Assembly: GCF_001046635.1 (NCBI RefSeq)
Contig: NZ_KQ130454.1
Location: 441,501 to 505,500, forward strand
DNA: 64,000 nucleotides
Reading direction: 5' to 3'
From: Novosphingobium barchaimii LL02
GTDB taxonomy: Bacteria > Pseudomonadota > Alphaproteobacteria > Sphingomonadales > Sphingomonadaceae
Positions 1 through 8,715 of the stretch are shown piece after piece. The position numbers were made by a program, and so were the translations under genes. Position 1 is the first letter of the stretch, and every line of letters starts with the position of its first letter. The notes under the pieces are model-generated. The model had not been told where the DNA came from. It saw only the letters and a program-made list of their open reading frames with translations, and ran no database searches.

Positions 1-142
1 GCAGACCGAAGTCGAGAAGCTTGGCTTCCAGGGCACGCCCAGCTTCACGCTCAACGGCGAAGTACTGAATGCCAACGACTGGGCATCGGTATCCAAGGCG
101 ATCACCGCCAAGATCGCCGAGCAGCGCGCCGGCAATATCTGA
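1..142 (+). CDS. DsbA-like thioredoxin-fold protein, C-terminal end (5' partial)
   Basis: Only the last 46 residues are inside the window, read in frame 2 and ending at a TGA at 140-142. They contain GTPSFTLNG, the cis-proline segment typical of DsbA-like oxidoreductases, followed by an amphipathic C-terminal helix ending in AEQRAGNI. The downstream protein has the matching segment GTPSFIING, so the two genes are probably tandem paralogues of periplasmic disulfide-exchange proteins. The catalytic CxxC lies outside the window, so activity cannot be judged. The family assignment rests on this short segment plus the neighbour. Confidence 0.7.
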   Translation, partial: QTEVEKLGFQGTPSFTLNGEVLNANDWASVSKAITAKIAEQRAGNI

Positions 143-253
143 TCTGCCCGCATGGCGGCGGCAAGCTGTGGATGCAGCGCCGCGCCGTGCTTTGTCTTCG
201 GCCCGTCCATGGGCTAGCCCTGTCACAAGTGCACACGTAAGGATTCGCCTCCG

Positions 254-1012
254 ATGTTCCGCAACCGTTTCCGCCAGATCGCTCTTGGTCTGCTCGTCGC
301 CCCGCTCGCTCTTGGCCTCGCCAGCTGCGGCAAGAAGGACGAGGCCGCCGGTCCCGTCTCGGGCGAACCGATCGCCAAGATCGCTCCGCCCGCCGGCAAG
401 GCCTGGGCCGACATGATCGAAAAGACCCCCGAGGGCGGCTACCGCATGGGCAACCCCGACGCCCCGATCAAGCTGATCGAGTACGGCGCGCTCAGCTGCT
501 CGCACTGCGCCGAATTCGCGAAGGAAAGCTTCGGCAAGCTGCGCGACGACTATGTCGCCAGCGGCCGCGTGAGCTATGAGATGCGCTACTTCATGCTCAA
601 TGTCTTCGACATCCCCGCATCGCTGCTGGCGACCTGCGGCACGACCGAAGCGGTGATCCCGCTGAGCGAGCAGTTCTGGGCCTGGCAGCCCAAGATGTTC
701 GAGAACATGCAGAACGCCGACAAGGCGAAGCTGGCCGCGCTCGACACGATGCCCAAGGAACAGCAGATCGGCGCGGTCGCGCAGGTTTCCGGTATGAGCG
801 ACTTTTTCGCATCGCGCGGCATCGCCCGCGATCAGGCCAATGCGTGCCTTGCCGACACCGCCAAGGCCAAGGCGCTTGCCGACCAGACTCAGAAGGCGTC
901 GGAGCAGTTCAACATCACCGGCACCCCCAGCTTCATCATCAACGGCAATTCGGTCGGTTCCGGCTCGTGGGCGGAAATCGAACCCAAGCTGCAGCAGGCC
1001 GGCGCTCGCTGA
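254..1012 (+). CDS. DsbA-family thiol:disulfide oxidoreductase, predicted lipoprotein
   Basis: This 252-residue protein has a signal peptide with a lipobox (LASC, acylated Cys25), so it should be anchored in a membrane on the periplasmic side. The thioredoxin-fold part carries a C-S-H-C active site at residues 82-85 and a cis-proline GTPSF segment near residue 224. Between them lies the helical insertion expected for DsbA-like proteins. It probably oxidises or isomerises cysteines of exported proteins. It follows a partial paralogue and precedes smc by 26 bases. The start is supported by AAGGA about ten bases upstream. Whether it acts as oxidase or isomerase cannot be told from sequence. Confidence 0.85.
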   Translation: MFRNRFRQIALGLLVAPLALGLASCGKKDEAAGPVSGEPIAKIAPPAGKAWADMIEKTPEGGYRMGNPDAPIKLIEYGALSCSHCAEFAKESFGKLRDDYVASGRVSYEMRYFMLNVFDIPASLLATCGTTEAVIPLSEQFWAWQPKMFENMQNADKAKLAALDTMPKEQQIGAVAQVSGMSDFFASRGIARDQANACLADTAKAKALADQTQKASEQFNITGTPSFIINGNSVGSGSWAEIEPKLQQAGAR

Positions 1013-1038
1013 TCTGATGTCCTGACGGTAATAACTCG

Positions 1039-4000
1039 ATGCGCATCCACCGGCTCAAGCTCAGCGGATTCAAGAGCTTCGTCGAGCCGGCCGAACTGCG
1101 CATCGAGCCGGGGCTGACAGGCGTCGTCGGCCCCAATGGCTGCGGCAAGTCCAACCTTCTCGAAGCGATCCGCTGGGTCATGGGCGAAAGCTCGCCCAAG
1201 TCGATGCGCGGCGGCGGCATGGAAGACGTGATCTTCGCCGGCACGGACAAGCGCCCGCCGCGCTCCTTCGCCGAAGTGGTTCTCAAGGCCGAAACCGCCG
1301 CCCGCGCCGACGGCTTGCGTGAGGAACTGGAAGTCGTCCGCCGGATCGAGCGCGGCGCAGGAAGCGCCTATCGCATCAACGGCCGGGACGTTCGCGCCAA
1401 GGACGTAGCGCTGACCTTCGCCGATGCCGCCACCGGCGCGCACAGCCCCGCACTGGTCAGCCAAGGCCGCATCGCCGCCGTCATCGCCGCCAAGCCCGCA
1501 GAACGCCGGGCGATGCTGGAAGAGGCCGCAGGCATCGCCGGCCTGCACGTACGCCGCAAGGACGCCGAACAGCGCCTTAGAGCTACAGAAGCGAACCTGG
1601 CCCGCCTCGACGACCTCATGGCCAGCCTCGATAAACAGGTCGGGACGTTGCGGCGGCAGGCCAAGGCCGCCGAACGCTACAAGGCGCTGACCGACCAGAT
1701 CCGCCTTTCCGAAGCGCGCCTCGTCTTCGCCCGCTGGCGCGATGCCGCCGAAGCCGCCGAGGCCGCGCGCAAGGAAGCGCAGGCCGCCGAAGCGCGGGTT
1801 ACCATGGCGCAGGGCTTGGCCGTGGAAGCGCAGAGCCAGCAGGCCAAGGCCGCCCAGACCCTCGCGGAAACGCGCGACGAACTTGCCGACCGCCGCGACG
1901 ATGCCAGCGCGCAGGGCCACCGCATGGCCACGCTGACCAGCCAGTTGGAAGCCGCCGAACAGCGCCTCGCCGATCTCGACCGCCAGCGCACCCGGCTGGA
2001 GGAAGACCGGCACGATGCCGACCGCCTGACCCGCGACGCCGCCGAAGCGCTCGCCCGGCTCGAACGCGAACTGGCGGACGGCGAGAAGCAACTGGCGGCG
2101 GACGAAGCCATGCGCCCGCGCTTCGCCAACACTCTCGACGGCGCCGAGCAAGCCTCACGTGCCGCCGAGCTGGACCTTGCGCAGGCCACCGCGCGGCAGG
2201 CCGGGGTCGAGGCCGAATGGCGCATCGCCGAGGCCGAAGTAGCGCAAGCCCGCAGCCGCAGCGCCCGCGTCCAGCAGGATATCGCCCGGATCGAGGGACA
2301 GATCGCCGCGCAGGCCGACGCCGCCGAACTCGACGCCGCGATCGCCGCCGCGAAGGCCTTGGCGGAGGATGCGAACGCCGCGCTGGCCAAGGCGCGCGAA
2401 GGGCTGGACGACATGCAGGCGCGCAAAACCGCCCTCCAGGCAGAGCGCGACACGGCCGCTTCCGCGCTGGCGGGAGCCCGCGCCGACCTAACCGGCATCG
2501 AACGCGAACATACCGCCCTGCAGCGCGACCGCGAGGCCCGCGCCAAGGGCGCCAGGGCGGCCCACGGCCTCCCCGTGGCCATCGATGCCCTGCGCGCCGC
2601 GCCGGGCTACGAACGCGCCCTTGCCGCCGTGCTCGGCCGTGATGCCAAGGCGCCGCTGGGCCTTGTCAAAGGCGCCGACGGCCGCTTCTGGACCGGAGCC
2701 GAGCCGCCCACGCCCGTCGCGGACAGCCTTGCCGCCCATGTCGGCAAGTGCCCGGACGAACTCGCCGCACGCCTCGCGCTGGTCCACGTCAGCGATGAAG
2801 ACGACGGGCGCGTCCTGAAGCCGGGCGAGTGGCTGGTGACCCGCGCCGGCGTGCTGCGGCGCTGGGACGGCTTCGTCGCGCGCGGCGAAGGCGCTGCCGA
2901 AGCGGCCCGGCTTGAAGCGGAGAACCGCTTTGCACAGCTCGATTCCCAGCTTCCGCCCTTGCGCGAAGCCGTCACCGCCGCAGAGACGCGGCAAACAGCG
3001 GCGGGGCAGGAACTGGCGGCGCTGTCGTCGCAGCTCATTTCCGCCGAACGCGCCATCGCCGCAGCAGCGGAAGCCGAGCGCAGCGCCCTGCGCGCCGTCG
3101 ATCAGGCCGAGGATGCGCGCAGCCGCCAGCGCGCGCGCCGCGCCGAACTCGATGCTGCGGTAGCCGACCTTGCGCAGCAGCAGCAAGCCGCCGCCGAAGA
3201 AGTCGCCGGCGCCAATGCCAAACTGGCCGCTCTGCCCGACCCGGCGGCAGGCCGCGCCGAACTGGAAGCGGCACGCGCCCGCAATGTGCAGGCCCGCAGC
3301 GCCCTGCAAGCCGCCATGGCCGCTCTTGCAGCACACGATCAGGCGCTGGCCGTCGCGCGGGAACGCACGACTGCCCAGCGCGGCGATATTCGCGGCTGGC
3401 AGGCCCGTTCCGGCGACGCCGCCAATCGCCTCGCGCAGATGGCTGGACGGCTGGAAGAAATCGAGACCGAACGCGCGGTCGTCGCCGCCAAGCCGGCCTC
3501 GCTGATGCAGCAGATCGAGCAGGGCGAAGCCGTGCGCACCCGCCTTGCCGATGAACTGGCGAAGGCAGAAGCCGCCGTCGCCGCTGCCACGGATGCTTCG
3601 CGCAAAGCTGAAACCGCGCTTTCCGCCGCGCAAGAAACCCTTGCCGCCGCGCGCGAAGGCCGCGCTGGAGCCGTCGCCCGGGCCGAGCATGAGGATTCGC
3701 GCCGCGTCGAAATGACCCGCGTTTCGGGCGAGCGTTTCCAGTGCCCGCCCCCGGTCCTGCCGGAGCGCTTCGCCTTTGCGTACGTTGAAGTGGGCAGCGC
3801 CGAGGGCGAAAGCATGACGATGGACCGCCTCGTTGCCGAGCGCGAGCGGATCGGCCCGGTCAACCTCGTCGCGGCCGACGAATTGGCCGAAGCCGAAGGC
3901 CAGCTAGGCACCAGCGCCGCCGAAAAGGCCGAACTGACCGAGGCGGTCAACCGCCTGCGCGGCTCGATCGGCAACCTCAACCGCGAAGGGCGCGAACGCT

Positions 4001-4476
4001 TGCGCGCTGCTTTCGAGGCAGTCGACGGCCATTTCCGGCGCCTGTTCCAGCAGCTGTTTCAGGGCGGCCAAGCCCACCTCGCGCTCGTCGATTCGGACGA
4101 TCCGCTGGAGGCTGGGCTGGAAATCTACGCACAGCCTCCCGGTAAGCGGCTGCAATCACTCACTCTGCTTTCAGGCGGTGAGCAGGCACTGACGGCAGTT
4201 GCGTTGATCTTCGGCCTGTTCCTGACCAACCCCGCGCCGATCTGCGTGCTGGACGAAGTCGACGCCCCGCTCGACGATGCCAACATCGAACGCTTCTGCG
4301 ACCTCCTCGAAGCGATGACCCGCGAGACGGAGACGCGCTACCTCGTCGTCACTCACAATGCCGTGACGATGAGCAGGATGCACCGCCTGTTCGGCGTGAC
4401 CATGGTGGAAAAGGGCATCTCCCGCCTCGTCAGCGTGGACCTTGGCGGCGCCGAGGAACTGCTGGCGGCGCAGTAG
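1039..4476 (+). CDS. smc: Chromosome segregation protein SMC
   Basis: This 1145-residue protein is the usual length for bacterial SMC, the ATPase that condenses and aligns chromosome arms. The N-terminal head has Walker A GPNGCGKSN at residues 31-39. Long Ala/Glu/Arg-rich coiled coils flank a hinge at about residues 505-640. The C-terminal head has the ABC signature LSGGEQ followed by Walker B ending in LDEVDAPLDD. It should form a homodimer with ScpA and ScpB, neither of which is in this window. The gene is intact; the ATG start gives the canonical MRIHRLKLSGFKSF opening. Confidence 0.97.
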   Translation: MRIHRLKLSGFKSFVEPAELRIEPGLTGVVGPNGCGKSNLLEAIRWVMGESSPKSMRGGGMEDVIFAGTDKRPPRSFAEVVLKAETAARADGLREELEVVRRIERGAGSAYRINGRDVRAKDVALTFADAATGAHSPALVSQGRIAAVIAAKPAERRAMLEEAAGIAGLHVRRKDAEQRLRATEANLARLDDLMASLDKQVGTLRRQAKAAERYKALTDQIRLSEARLVFARWRDAAEAAEAARKEAQAAEARVTMAQGLAVEAQSQQAKAAQTLAETRDELADRRDDASAQGHRMATLTSQLEAAEQRLADLDRQRTRLEEDRHDADRLTRDAAEALARLERELADGEKQLAADEAMRPRFANTLDGAEQASRAAELDLAQATARQAGVEAEWRIAEAEVAQARSRSARVQQDIARIEGQIAAQADAAELDAAIAAAKALAEDANAALAKAREGLDDMQARKTALQAERDTAASALAGARADLTGIEREHTALQRDREARAKGARAAHGLPVAIDALRAAPGYERALAAVLGRDAKAPLGLVKGADGRFWTGAEPPTPVADSLAAHVGKCPDELAARLALVHVSDEDDGRVLKPGEWLVTRAGVLRRWDGFVARGEGAAEAARLEAENRFAQLDSQLPPLREAVTAAETRQTAAGQELAALSSQLISAERAIAAAAEAERSALRAVDQAEDARSRQRARRAELDAAVADLAQQQQAAAEEVAGANAKLAALPDPAAGRAELEAARARNVQARSALQAAMAALAAHDQALAVARERTTAQRGDIRGWQARSGDAANRLAQMAGRLEEIETERAVVAAKPASLMQQIEQGEAVRTRLADELAKAEAAVAAATDASRKAETALSAAQETLAAAREGRAGAVARAEHEDSRRVEMTRVSGERFQCPPPVLPERFAFAYVEVGSAEGESMTMDRLVAERERIGPVNLVAADELAEAEGQLGTSAAEKAELTEAVNRLRGSIGNLNREGRERLRAAFEAVDGHFRRLFQQLFQGGQAHLALVDSDDPLEAGLEIYAQPPGKRLQSLTLLSGGEQALTAVALIFGLFLTNPAPICVLDEVDAPLDDANIERFCDLLEAMTRETETRYLVVTHNAVTMSRMHRLFGVTMVEKGISRLVSVDLGGAEELLAAQ

Positions 4477-4480
4477 GCCG

Positions 4481-4921
4481 TCAGCCCAGCACGAAGCGCG
4501 GCCCCGGGCCCTGTGCGCCCGCCGTGTCCTCGGCGTTGTAGAGCCGGCATTTCGTCAGGCTCAGGCAGCCGCAGCCGATGCATTCGTCGAGCTTGCGGCG
4601 GGTCAGTTCGAGCAGCGCGATCCGGGCATCGATCGATTCGCGCATGGACCGGCTGATCCGCTCCCAATCCGCCAGCGTCGGCGTGCGGCCCTGCGGCAGC
4701 TCCGCAAGTTCGCGCTCGATCTGGGCGAGCGCCAGTCCCAGCTTCTGGGCGATCAGGATGAAACTGACGCGCCGTATGTCGGAGCGCAGGAAACGCCGCT
4801 GGTTGCCGCCGGACCGCAGGCTCGTGAGCAGGCCCTTCTCTTCGTAGAACCGGATCGCCGAAACCGCGACGCCGGTGCGCCGGGAAAGGTCGCCGATGCT
4901 GATGAAGCGGTCCTGGACCAT
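4481..4921 (-). CDS. soxR: Redox-sensitive transcriptional activator SoxR
   Basis: This is a MerR-family regulator. The N-terminal winged helix runs from about residue 7 (ISIGDLSRRTGVAVSAIRFYEE), followed by a dimerisation helix. The C-terminal [2Fe-2S] cluster motif has Cys at 114, 117, 119 and 125, the SoxR spacing. SoxR is oxidised by redox-cycling compounds and then activates transcription from promoters with over-long spacers. I chose the ATG at 4921 (146 residues). An ORF opening at 4984 would place the SoxR operator inside the coding region, and the shorter form matches the family length. It is convergent with smc, four bases apart, and divergent from a VOC-family gene that is the likely target. 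Confidence 0.93.
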   Translation of the reverse strand: MVQDRFISIGDLSRRTGVAVSAIRFYEEKGLLTSLRSGGNQRRFLRSDIRRVSFILIAQKLGLALAQIERELAELPQGRTPTLADWERISRSMRESIDARIALLELTRRKLDECIGCGCLSLTKCRLYNAEDTAGAQGPGPRFVLG

Positions 4922-4950
4922 TACGAGAGCGTCCTTTGCAAAAGCGCTTG

Positions 4951-4970
4951 ATCTCAAGTTAACTTGAGAT
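4951..4970. promoter_or_regulatory. SoxR box between soxR and the VOC gene
   Basis: Bases 4951-4970 read ATCTCAAGTTAACTTGAGAT, a perfect 20-bp palindrome. Its core, CTCAAGTTAACTTGAG, is the known SoxR operator. On the plus strand TTGATC (4948-4953) and CATCTT (4973-4978) could be -35 and -10 hexamers with a 19-bp spacer. That over-long spacing is characteristic of SoxR-activated promoters, so the VOC gene at 5023 is the probable target. The box also lies 30 bases upstream of the soxR start and may mediate autoregulation. Confidence 0.9.
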
Positions 4971-5022
4971 TGCATCTTTGCCAAGCCGGCCGATTCGCCG
5001 GTGACACCAAGGAGACCGACAC

Positions 5023-5394
5023 ATGGCCCAGGGCCGCCTCGAGCATGCGAATATCACCGTCAGCGACATCGAGCGTTCCGCCACTCTCCTGCAGGACCTG
5101 CTGGGCTGGCATGAGCGCTGGAGGGGCCCGGCACTAGGCGGCGGCGAGACGATCCACGTCGGAGGAGATTTCAGCTACATCGCCGTCTACACCGACCGCA
5201 AGGAGCGCCACCGGTTCGCCAAAGGCGCCCCGCTCAATCACGTCGGTCTGGTAGTGGAAGACCTCGACGCCGCAGAACGCACCGTGATCGCAGCTGGGCT
5301 GGAGCCTTTTGCGCACGCCGACTATGATCCGGGACGGCGCTTCTATTTCTTCGATTGGGACGGAATCGAGTTCGAACTGGTCAATTACGACTGA
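5023..5394 (+). CDS. VOC-superfamily (glyoxalase/dioxygenase-type) protein, likely SoxR target
   Basis: This 123-residue single-domain protein of the vicinal oxygen chelate fold starts GRLEHANITVSDIERSATLLQDLLGW and ends FYFFDWDGIEFELVNYD, where the terminal Glu is a typical metal ligand. His residues near 8 and 70 (NHVGLVVEDLD) are other candidate ligands. Members include glyoxalase I, fosfomycin or bleomycin resistance proteins and extradiol dioxygenases; this one is too generic to assign. The strong SoxR box upstream suggests a role in handling redox-cycling compounds or the aldehydes and epoxides they produce. AAGGAG lies upstream of the ATG. Confidence 0.82.
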   Translation: MAQGRLEHANITVSDIERSATLLQDLLGWHERWRGPALGGGETIHVGGDFSYIAVYTDRKERHRFAKGAPLNHVGLVVEDLDAAERTVIAAGLEPFAHADYDPGRRFYFFDWDGIEFELVNYD

Positions 5395-5401
5395 GAGTTC
5401 C

Positions 5402-5421
5402 GGCGGCGCCCGGACGCCGCC
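5402..5421. terminator. Convergent hairpin between the VOC gene and ubiA
   Basis: GGCGGCG (5402-5408) and CGCCGCC (5415-5421) form a perfect 7-bp GC stem with a 6-base loop. The hairpin sits in the 33-base gap between two converging genes. There is no T-run on either side, so termination is plausible but weakly supported. Confidence 0.45.
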
Positions 5422-5427
5422 TCCCGT

Positions 5428-6342
5428 TCAGATGATACCGGCGTTGCCTACCACCCAGCAGGCCAACGCCATGACCAGCCCGGCATCGCGATTCGAACGG
5501 AAGCGGGCCAGCGGGTTTTCACCATCCTCGGGGTCCAGCGTCAGGACCTGGAAGCCCAGATGTAACGCCATTGGCACAAGCGCGACAAGCGCCACCCAGT
5601 CCGGGCGTATGATCCAGAACGCCAGCGCCCAGAACGCCAGCGCCAGCGCATAAAACCCGCCAACGCCCGCGCGCACCCGCGATCCCAACCGCAATGCGGA
5701 CGAGCGGATGCCCACCAGCGCATCGTCCTCGCGGTCCTGCAGAGCGTAGATGGTATCGTAGCCGATGCACCAGAAGATTGCGCCGAGATAGAGCGCGCCG
5801 ATCGCCTCCAGATGGTCGCCGCGGATCTCCACCCAACCGACCAGCGCGCCCCATGTGAACACCATGCCCAGCCAGGCCTGCGGCCACCATGTGATGCGCT
5901 TCATGAAAGGATAGCCAGCCACCAGGGCGACACTTCCCAAGGCCACCAGCTGCGCTTCCCAGCGCAGTTGCAGCAGGACCACAAGGCCGACGGCGCACAG
6001 GATCAGGAGCCAAGCCCAGGCCGCGCCCTTGCTCACCCGACCGCTGGCAATGGGGCGCAGTGCGGTGCGGGCGACGCGGCGGTCAAGATCTGCGTCGACG
6101 ATGTCGTTGTAGACGCAGCCCGCCCCGCGCATCGCGATCGAGCCGGCCAGCATCCACAGCACAAGGTCCCAGCGCTTTTCTCCGCCGGCCAGCATCACGC
6201 CCCAGACGCAGGGCCAGAACAGCAGCCACCAGCCGATCGGCCGGTCGAACCGGGCCAGCATGGCAAAGTCACGCAAGCGGGGTGGCAGCAGAGAAACCAG
6301 GCCGCGATGCTGACTGTCGGGGACGAGCGAAGGTTGAGTCAC
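5428..6342 (-). CDS. ubiA: 4-hydroxybenzoate polyprenyltransferase UbiA
   Basis: This 304-residue multi-helix membrane prenyltransferase attaches the polyprenyl tail to 4-hydroxybenzoate in ubiquinone synthesis. The first Mg-diphosphate motif is NDIVDADLD at residues 79-87, and a second Asp-rich motif, YDTIYALQDREDD, lies near residue 185. RFDRPIGWWLLFWPC near the N terminus is diagnostic of UbiA rather than of other family members. The start codon is GTG, only two bases from a perfect 22-bp palindrome, and no convincing Shine-Dalgarno sequence is visible. Initiation may therefore be leaderless, or the start may lie slightly downstream. Confidence 0.93.
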   Translation of the reverse strand: MTQPSLVPDSQHRGLVSLLPPRLRDFAMLARFDRPIGWWLLFWPCVWGVMLAGGEKRWDLVLWMLAGSIAMRGAGCVYNDIVDADLDRRVARTALRPIASGRVSKGAAWAWLLILCAVGLVVLLQLRWEAQLVALGSVALVAGYPFMKRITWWPQAWLGMVFTWGALVGWVEIRGDHLEAIGALYLGAIFWCIGYDTIYALQDREDDALVGIRSSALRLGSRVRAGVGGFYALALAFWALAFWIIRPDWVALVALVPMALHLGFQVLTLDPEDGENPLARFRSNRDAGLVMALACWVVGNAGII

Positions 6343-6343
6343 C

Positions 6344-6365
6344 CGTAATCGACTAGTCGATTACG
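6344..6365. promoter_or_regulatory. Perfect 22-bp palindrome between ubiA and rsmE
   Basis: CGTAATCGACT at 6344-6354 is followed immediately by its exact reverse complement at 6355-6365, with no loop. This geometry suits a homodimeric repressor more than an RNA hairpin. It lies two bases upstream of the ubiA GTG and 110 bases upstream of rsmE. A regulator bound here would cover the ubiA translation start region. I do not recognise the motif. Confidence 0.6.
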
Positions 6366-6474
6366 CCTATTATGTCATCCCGAACGTGACTGGTGAACAT
6401 AAGAAGGCGAAGCGTTGCATCGCCGCCGGGATCGGGCGACAAGGGCCGCCAGACCGCACGAAAGACCTCCCCAG

Positions 6475-7233
6475 ATGCCCGCAACCCCCGCCTGGCCGCC
6501 GCGCTCGGCCCCGCGCCTGTTCGTTTCCGGCCCGCTTGCCCAGGATAGCGAGATCGCTTTGGAGGGGGCGCAGGCCCATTATCTGGGCAAAGTCATGCGG
6601 GTGGCGGTGGGCGACGCCGTAATCGCCTGCGACGACGAAACCGGCGAATGGGCCTGCGAGGTCGTCTCTGCCGGCAAGCGCGATGTCGTACTGCGTGCCC
6701 GCGATCTGCTGCGCGTGCGCGAGGATGTGCCGGACTTCGTGCTATGCGCGGCGCTGCTCAAGAAGCCCAATTTCGACCTCGTGCTGGAAAAGGCGACCGA
6801 ACTGGGCGTGGGCGCAGTGCAGCCGCTGGTCACCCGGCGCTGCGTTGCCGACAAGCTCAACCCCGAGCGCGCCGTTTCCATCGTCACCGAGGCGGCCGAG
6901 CAATGCGCCCGCACCGCCCTGCCGCGAATCAAACCGGTGCTGAAACTCGAAGCGCTGCTGCGTGAATGGCCTGATGACCGCACCCTGTTTTTCGCCGACG
7001 AACAGGGCGGCGAACCGGCAGCGCGGGCCTTTACGGCAAATCCCGGCCCGGCGGCGCTGCTGGTCGGCCCCGAAGGCGGCTTTGACGAGGAGGAGCGGGC
7101 TATGGTCCGCTCCCACCCCAAAGCCCGCGCGATCACCCTTGGCCCGCGCATCCTGAGGGCCGAAACCGCCAGCATTTCCGCCACCGCGCTGTGGATGGCA
7201 GTGGCAGGAGACTGGTCGCCGGTTAATTCTTAG
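6475..7233 (+). CDS. rsmE: 16S rRNA (uracil1498-N3)-methyltransferase RsmE
   Basis: This SPOUT-class methyltransferase methylates U1498 of 16S rRNA in the 30S subunit. The 252-residue form from the ATG at 6475 starts MPATPAWPPRSAPRLFVSGPL. It has the N-terminal PUA-like region (AHYLGKVMRVAVGDAV) and the C-terminal knot with GPEGGFDEEE and LGPRILRAETA, the SAM-binding motifs of RsmE. An in-frame ATG 20 codons upstream would add an Arg-rich tail unlike the family, so I rejected it. It is divergent from ubiA across the palindrome and is followed by gshA, the usual order in this group. Confidence 0.93.
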   Translation: MPATPAWPPRSAPRLFVSGPLAQDSEIALEGAQAHYLGKVMRVAVGDAVIACDDETGEWACEVVSAGKRDVVLRARDLLRVREDVPDFVLCAALLKKPNFDLVLEKATELGVGAVQPLVTRRCVADKLNPERAVSIVTEAAEQCARTALPRIKPVLKLEALLREWPDDRTLFFADEQGGEPAARAFTANPGPAALLVGPEGGFDEEERAMVRSHPKARAITLGPRILRAETASISATALWMAVAGDWSPVNS

Positions 7234-7290
7234 ACCGAGCGGTACAAAAAGTTCTAGCGTCCGCGCTCAGGGATCACTAATTCCGCGCCC

Positions 7291-8664
7291 ATGAGCACCC
7301 GTGAGGTTTCGGATCGTGAAGATCCGGTGGTCGAAAGCATGGATCAACTGGCCGCGCCAATGGCAGCGGGCGAAAAGCCGCGCGAGGCGTGGCGGATCGG
7401 AACCGAACACGAAAAGTTCGTCTACGACACCGCGGATCACCATGCCCCGTCCTACGACGAGAAGGGCGGCATCCGCGACCTGCTCATGGACCTGACCGAG
7501 TTCGGGTGGGAGCCGATCGTCGAGGGCGGCAACGTCATCGCGCTCAAGGGCGCAGACGGCAACGTCAGCCTTGAACCCGCCGGCCAGCTGGAACTTTCCG
7601 GCGCCCCGCTCCAAACCCTTCACGAAACCTGCGCCGAGACCGGCCGCCACCTCACCCAGGTCAAGACCATCGGCGACCGCACCGGCAAGGCCTACCTCGG
7701 CCTAGGCATGTGGCCGGACAAGACCCGCGAAGAACTGCCGATCATGCCCAAGGGCCGCTACGGCATCATGCTGAAGCACATGCCCCGCGTGGGCACGATG
7801 GGTCTCGACATGATGCTGCGAACCTGCACCATCCAGGTCAACCTCGATTATTCGAGCGAGGCCGACATGGTGAAGAAATTCCGCACCAGCCTTGCCCTGC
7901 AGCCGCTGGCAACCGCCCTTTTCGCCAACTCGCCCTTCACCGAAGGCAAGCCCAACGGCTACCTTTCCTACCGCAGCCACATCTGGTCGGACACCGATCC
8001 GCACCGCACGGGCATGCTGCCCTTCGTGTTCGAGGACGGCTTCGGCTACGAACGCTACGTCGAGTACATGCTTGACGTGCCGATGTACTTCGTGTTCCGC
8101 GACGGCAAATACATCGACGCCGCCGGCCTCTCGTTCCGCGATTTTCTCAAGGGCCAACTGTCAGTCCTTCCCGGCGAATTCCCGCGCCTGTCCGACTGGC
8201 AGGACCACCTCTCCACCGCCTTTCCCGAAGTGCGCCTCAAGTCGTTCCTCGAAATGCGCGGCGCCGATGGCGGCCCCTGGGGCCGTATCTGCGCCCTGCC
8301 CGCGCTATGGGTGGGCCTGCTCTACGATCAGGGCGCGCTCGATGCGGCATGGGATCTGGTCAAGGACTGGGACATGGAAGGCCGCGAGGCCCTGCGCTCA
8401 GCCGCGCCGAAGATGGGCCTCGATTCGCCGATCCCCGGCGGCGGTACCCTGCGCGATATCGCCGCCCAAGTGGTCGAGATTTCACGCTCCGGGCTTGCGG
8501 CGCGTGGGCGGCTCAACGCCAGCGGGGACAACGAGACGGGCTATCTGGAACCGCTGGCCGAGATCGTGGCTTCGGGCAAGGTGCCGGCGCAGAAGCTGCT
8601 CGACCTGTATAACGGGGAGTGGGGTGGGGATCTTTCTAAGATCTACGCGGTGAAGACCTTCTAA
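7291..8664 (+). CDS. gshA: Glutamate-cysteine ligase, plant/alphaproteobacterial type
   Basis: This 457-residue enzyme makes gamma-glutamylcysteine, the first step of glutathione synthesis. It belongs to the GCS2 class found in plants and alphaproteobacteria rather than the E. coli type. Visible family segments are WRIGTEHEKF, EGGNVIALKGADGNVSLEPAGQLELSGAP, MLRTCTIQVNLDY and FLEMRGADGGPWGR. Two cysteines are visible in the mature protein, in HETCAETG and LRTCTIQ. It follows rsmE by 57 bases on the same strand and ends in a convergent repeat-containing hairpin. The product is intact and of usual length. Confidence 0.96.
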   Translation: MSTREVSDREDPVVESMDQLAAPMAAGEKPREAWRIGTEHEKFVYDTADHHAPSYDEKGGIRDLLMDLTEFGWEPIVEGGNVIALKGADGNVSLEPAGQLELSGAPLQTLHETCAETGRHLTQVKTIGDRTGKAYLGLGMWPDKTREELPIMPKGRYGIMLKHMPRVGTMGLDMMLRTCTIQVNLDYSSEADMVKKFRTSLALQPLATALFANSPFTEGKPNGYLSYRSHIWSDTDPHRTGMLPFVFEDGFGYERYVEYMLDVPMYFVFRDGKYIDAAGLSFRDFLKGQLSVLPGEFPRLSDWQDHLSTAFPEVRLKSFLEMRGADGGPWGRICALPALWVGLLYDQGALDAAWDLVKDWDMEGREALRSAAPKMGLDSPIPGGGTLRDIAAQVVEISRSGLAARGRLNASGDNETGYLEPLAEIVASGKVPAQKLLDLYNGEWGGDLSKIYAVKTF

Positions 8665-8715
8665 AGATAGGAAGGCCTGCGGCAGCAAGGAGTGCGCGGC
8701 GCTGCTGCGCGCGCG

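Noticed and set aside
889-2151. A 420-codon minus-strand frame opposite smc
   Set aside because: Gly/Ala/Phe-rich composition without motifs and fully antisense to the smc coding sequence; a GC artefact.
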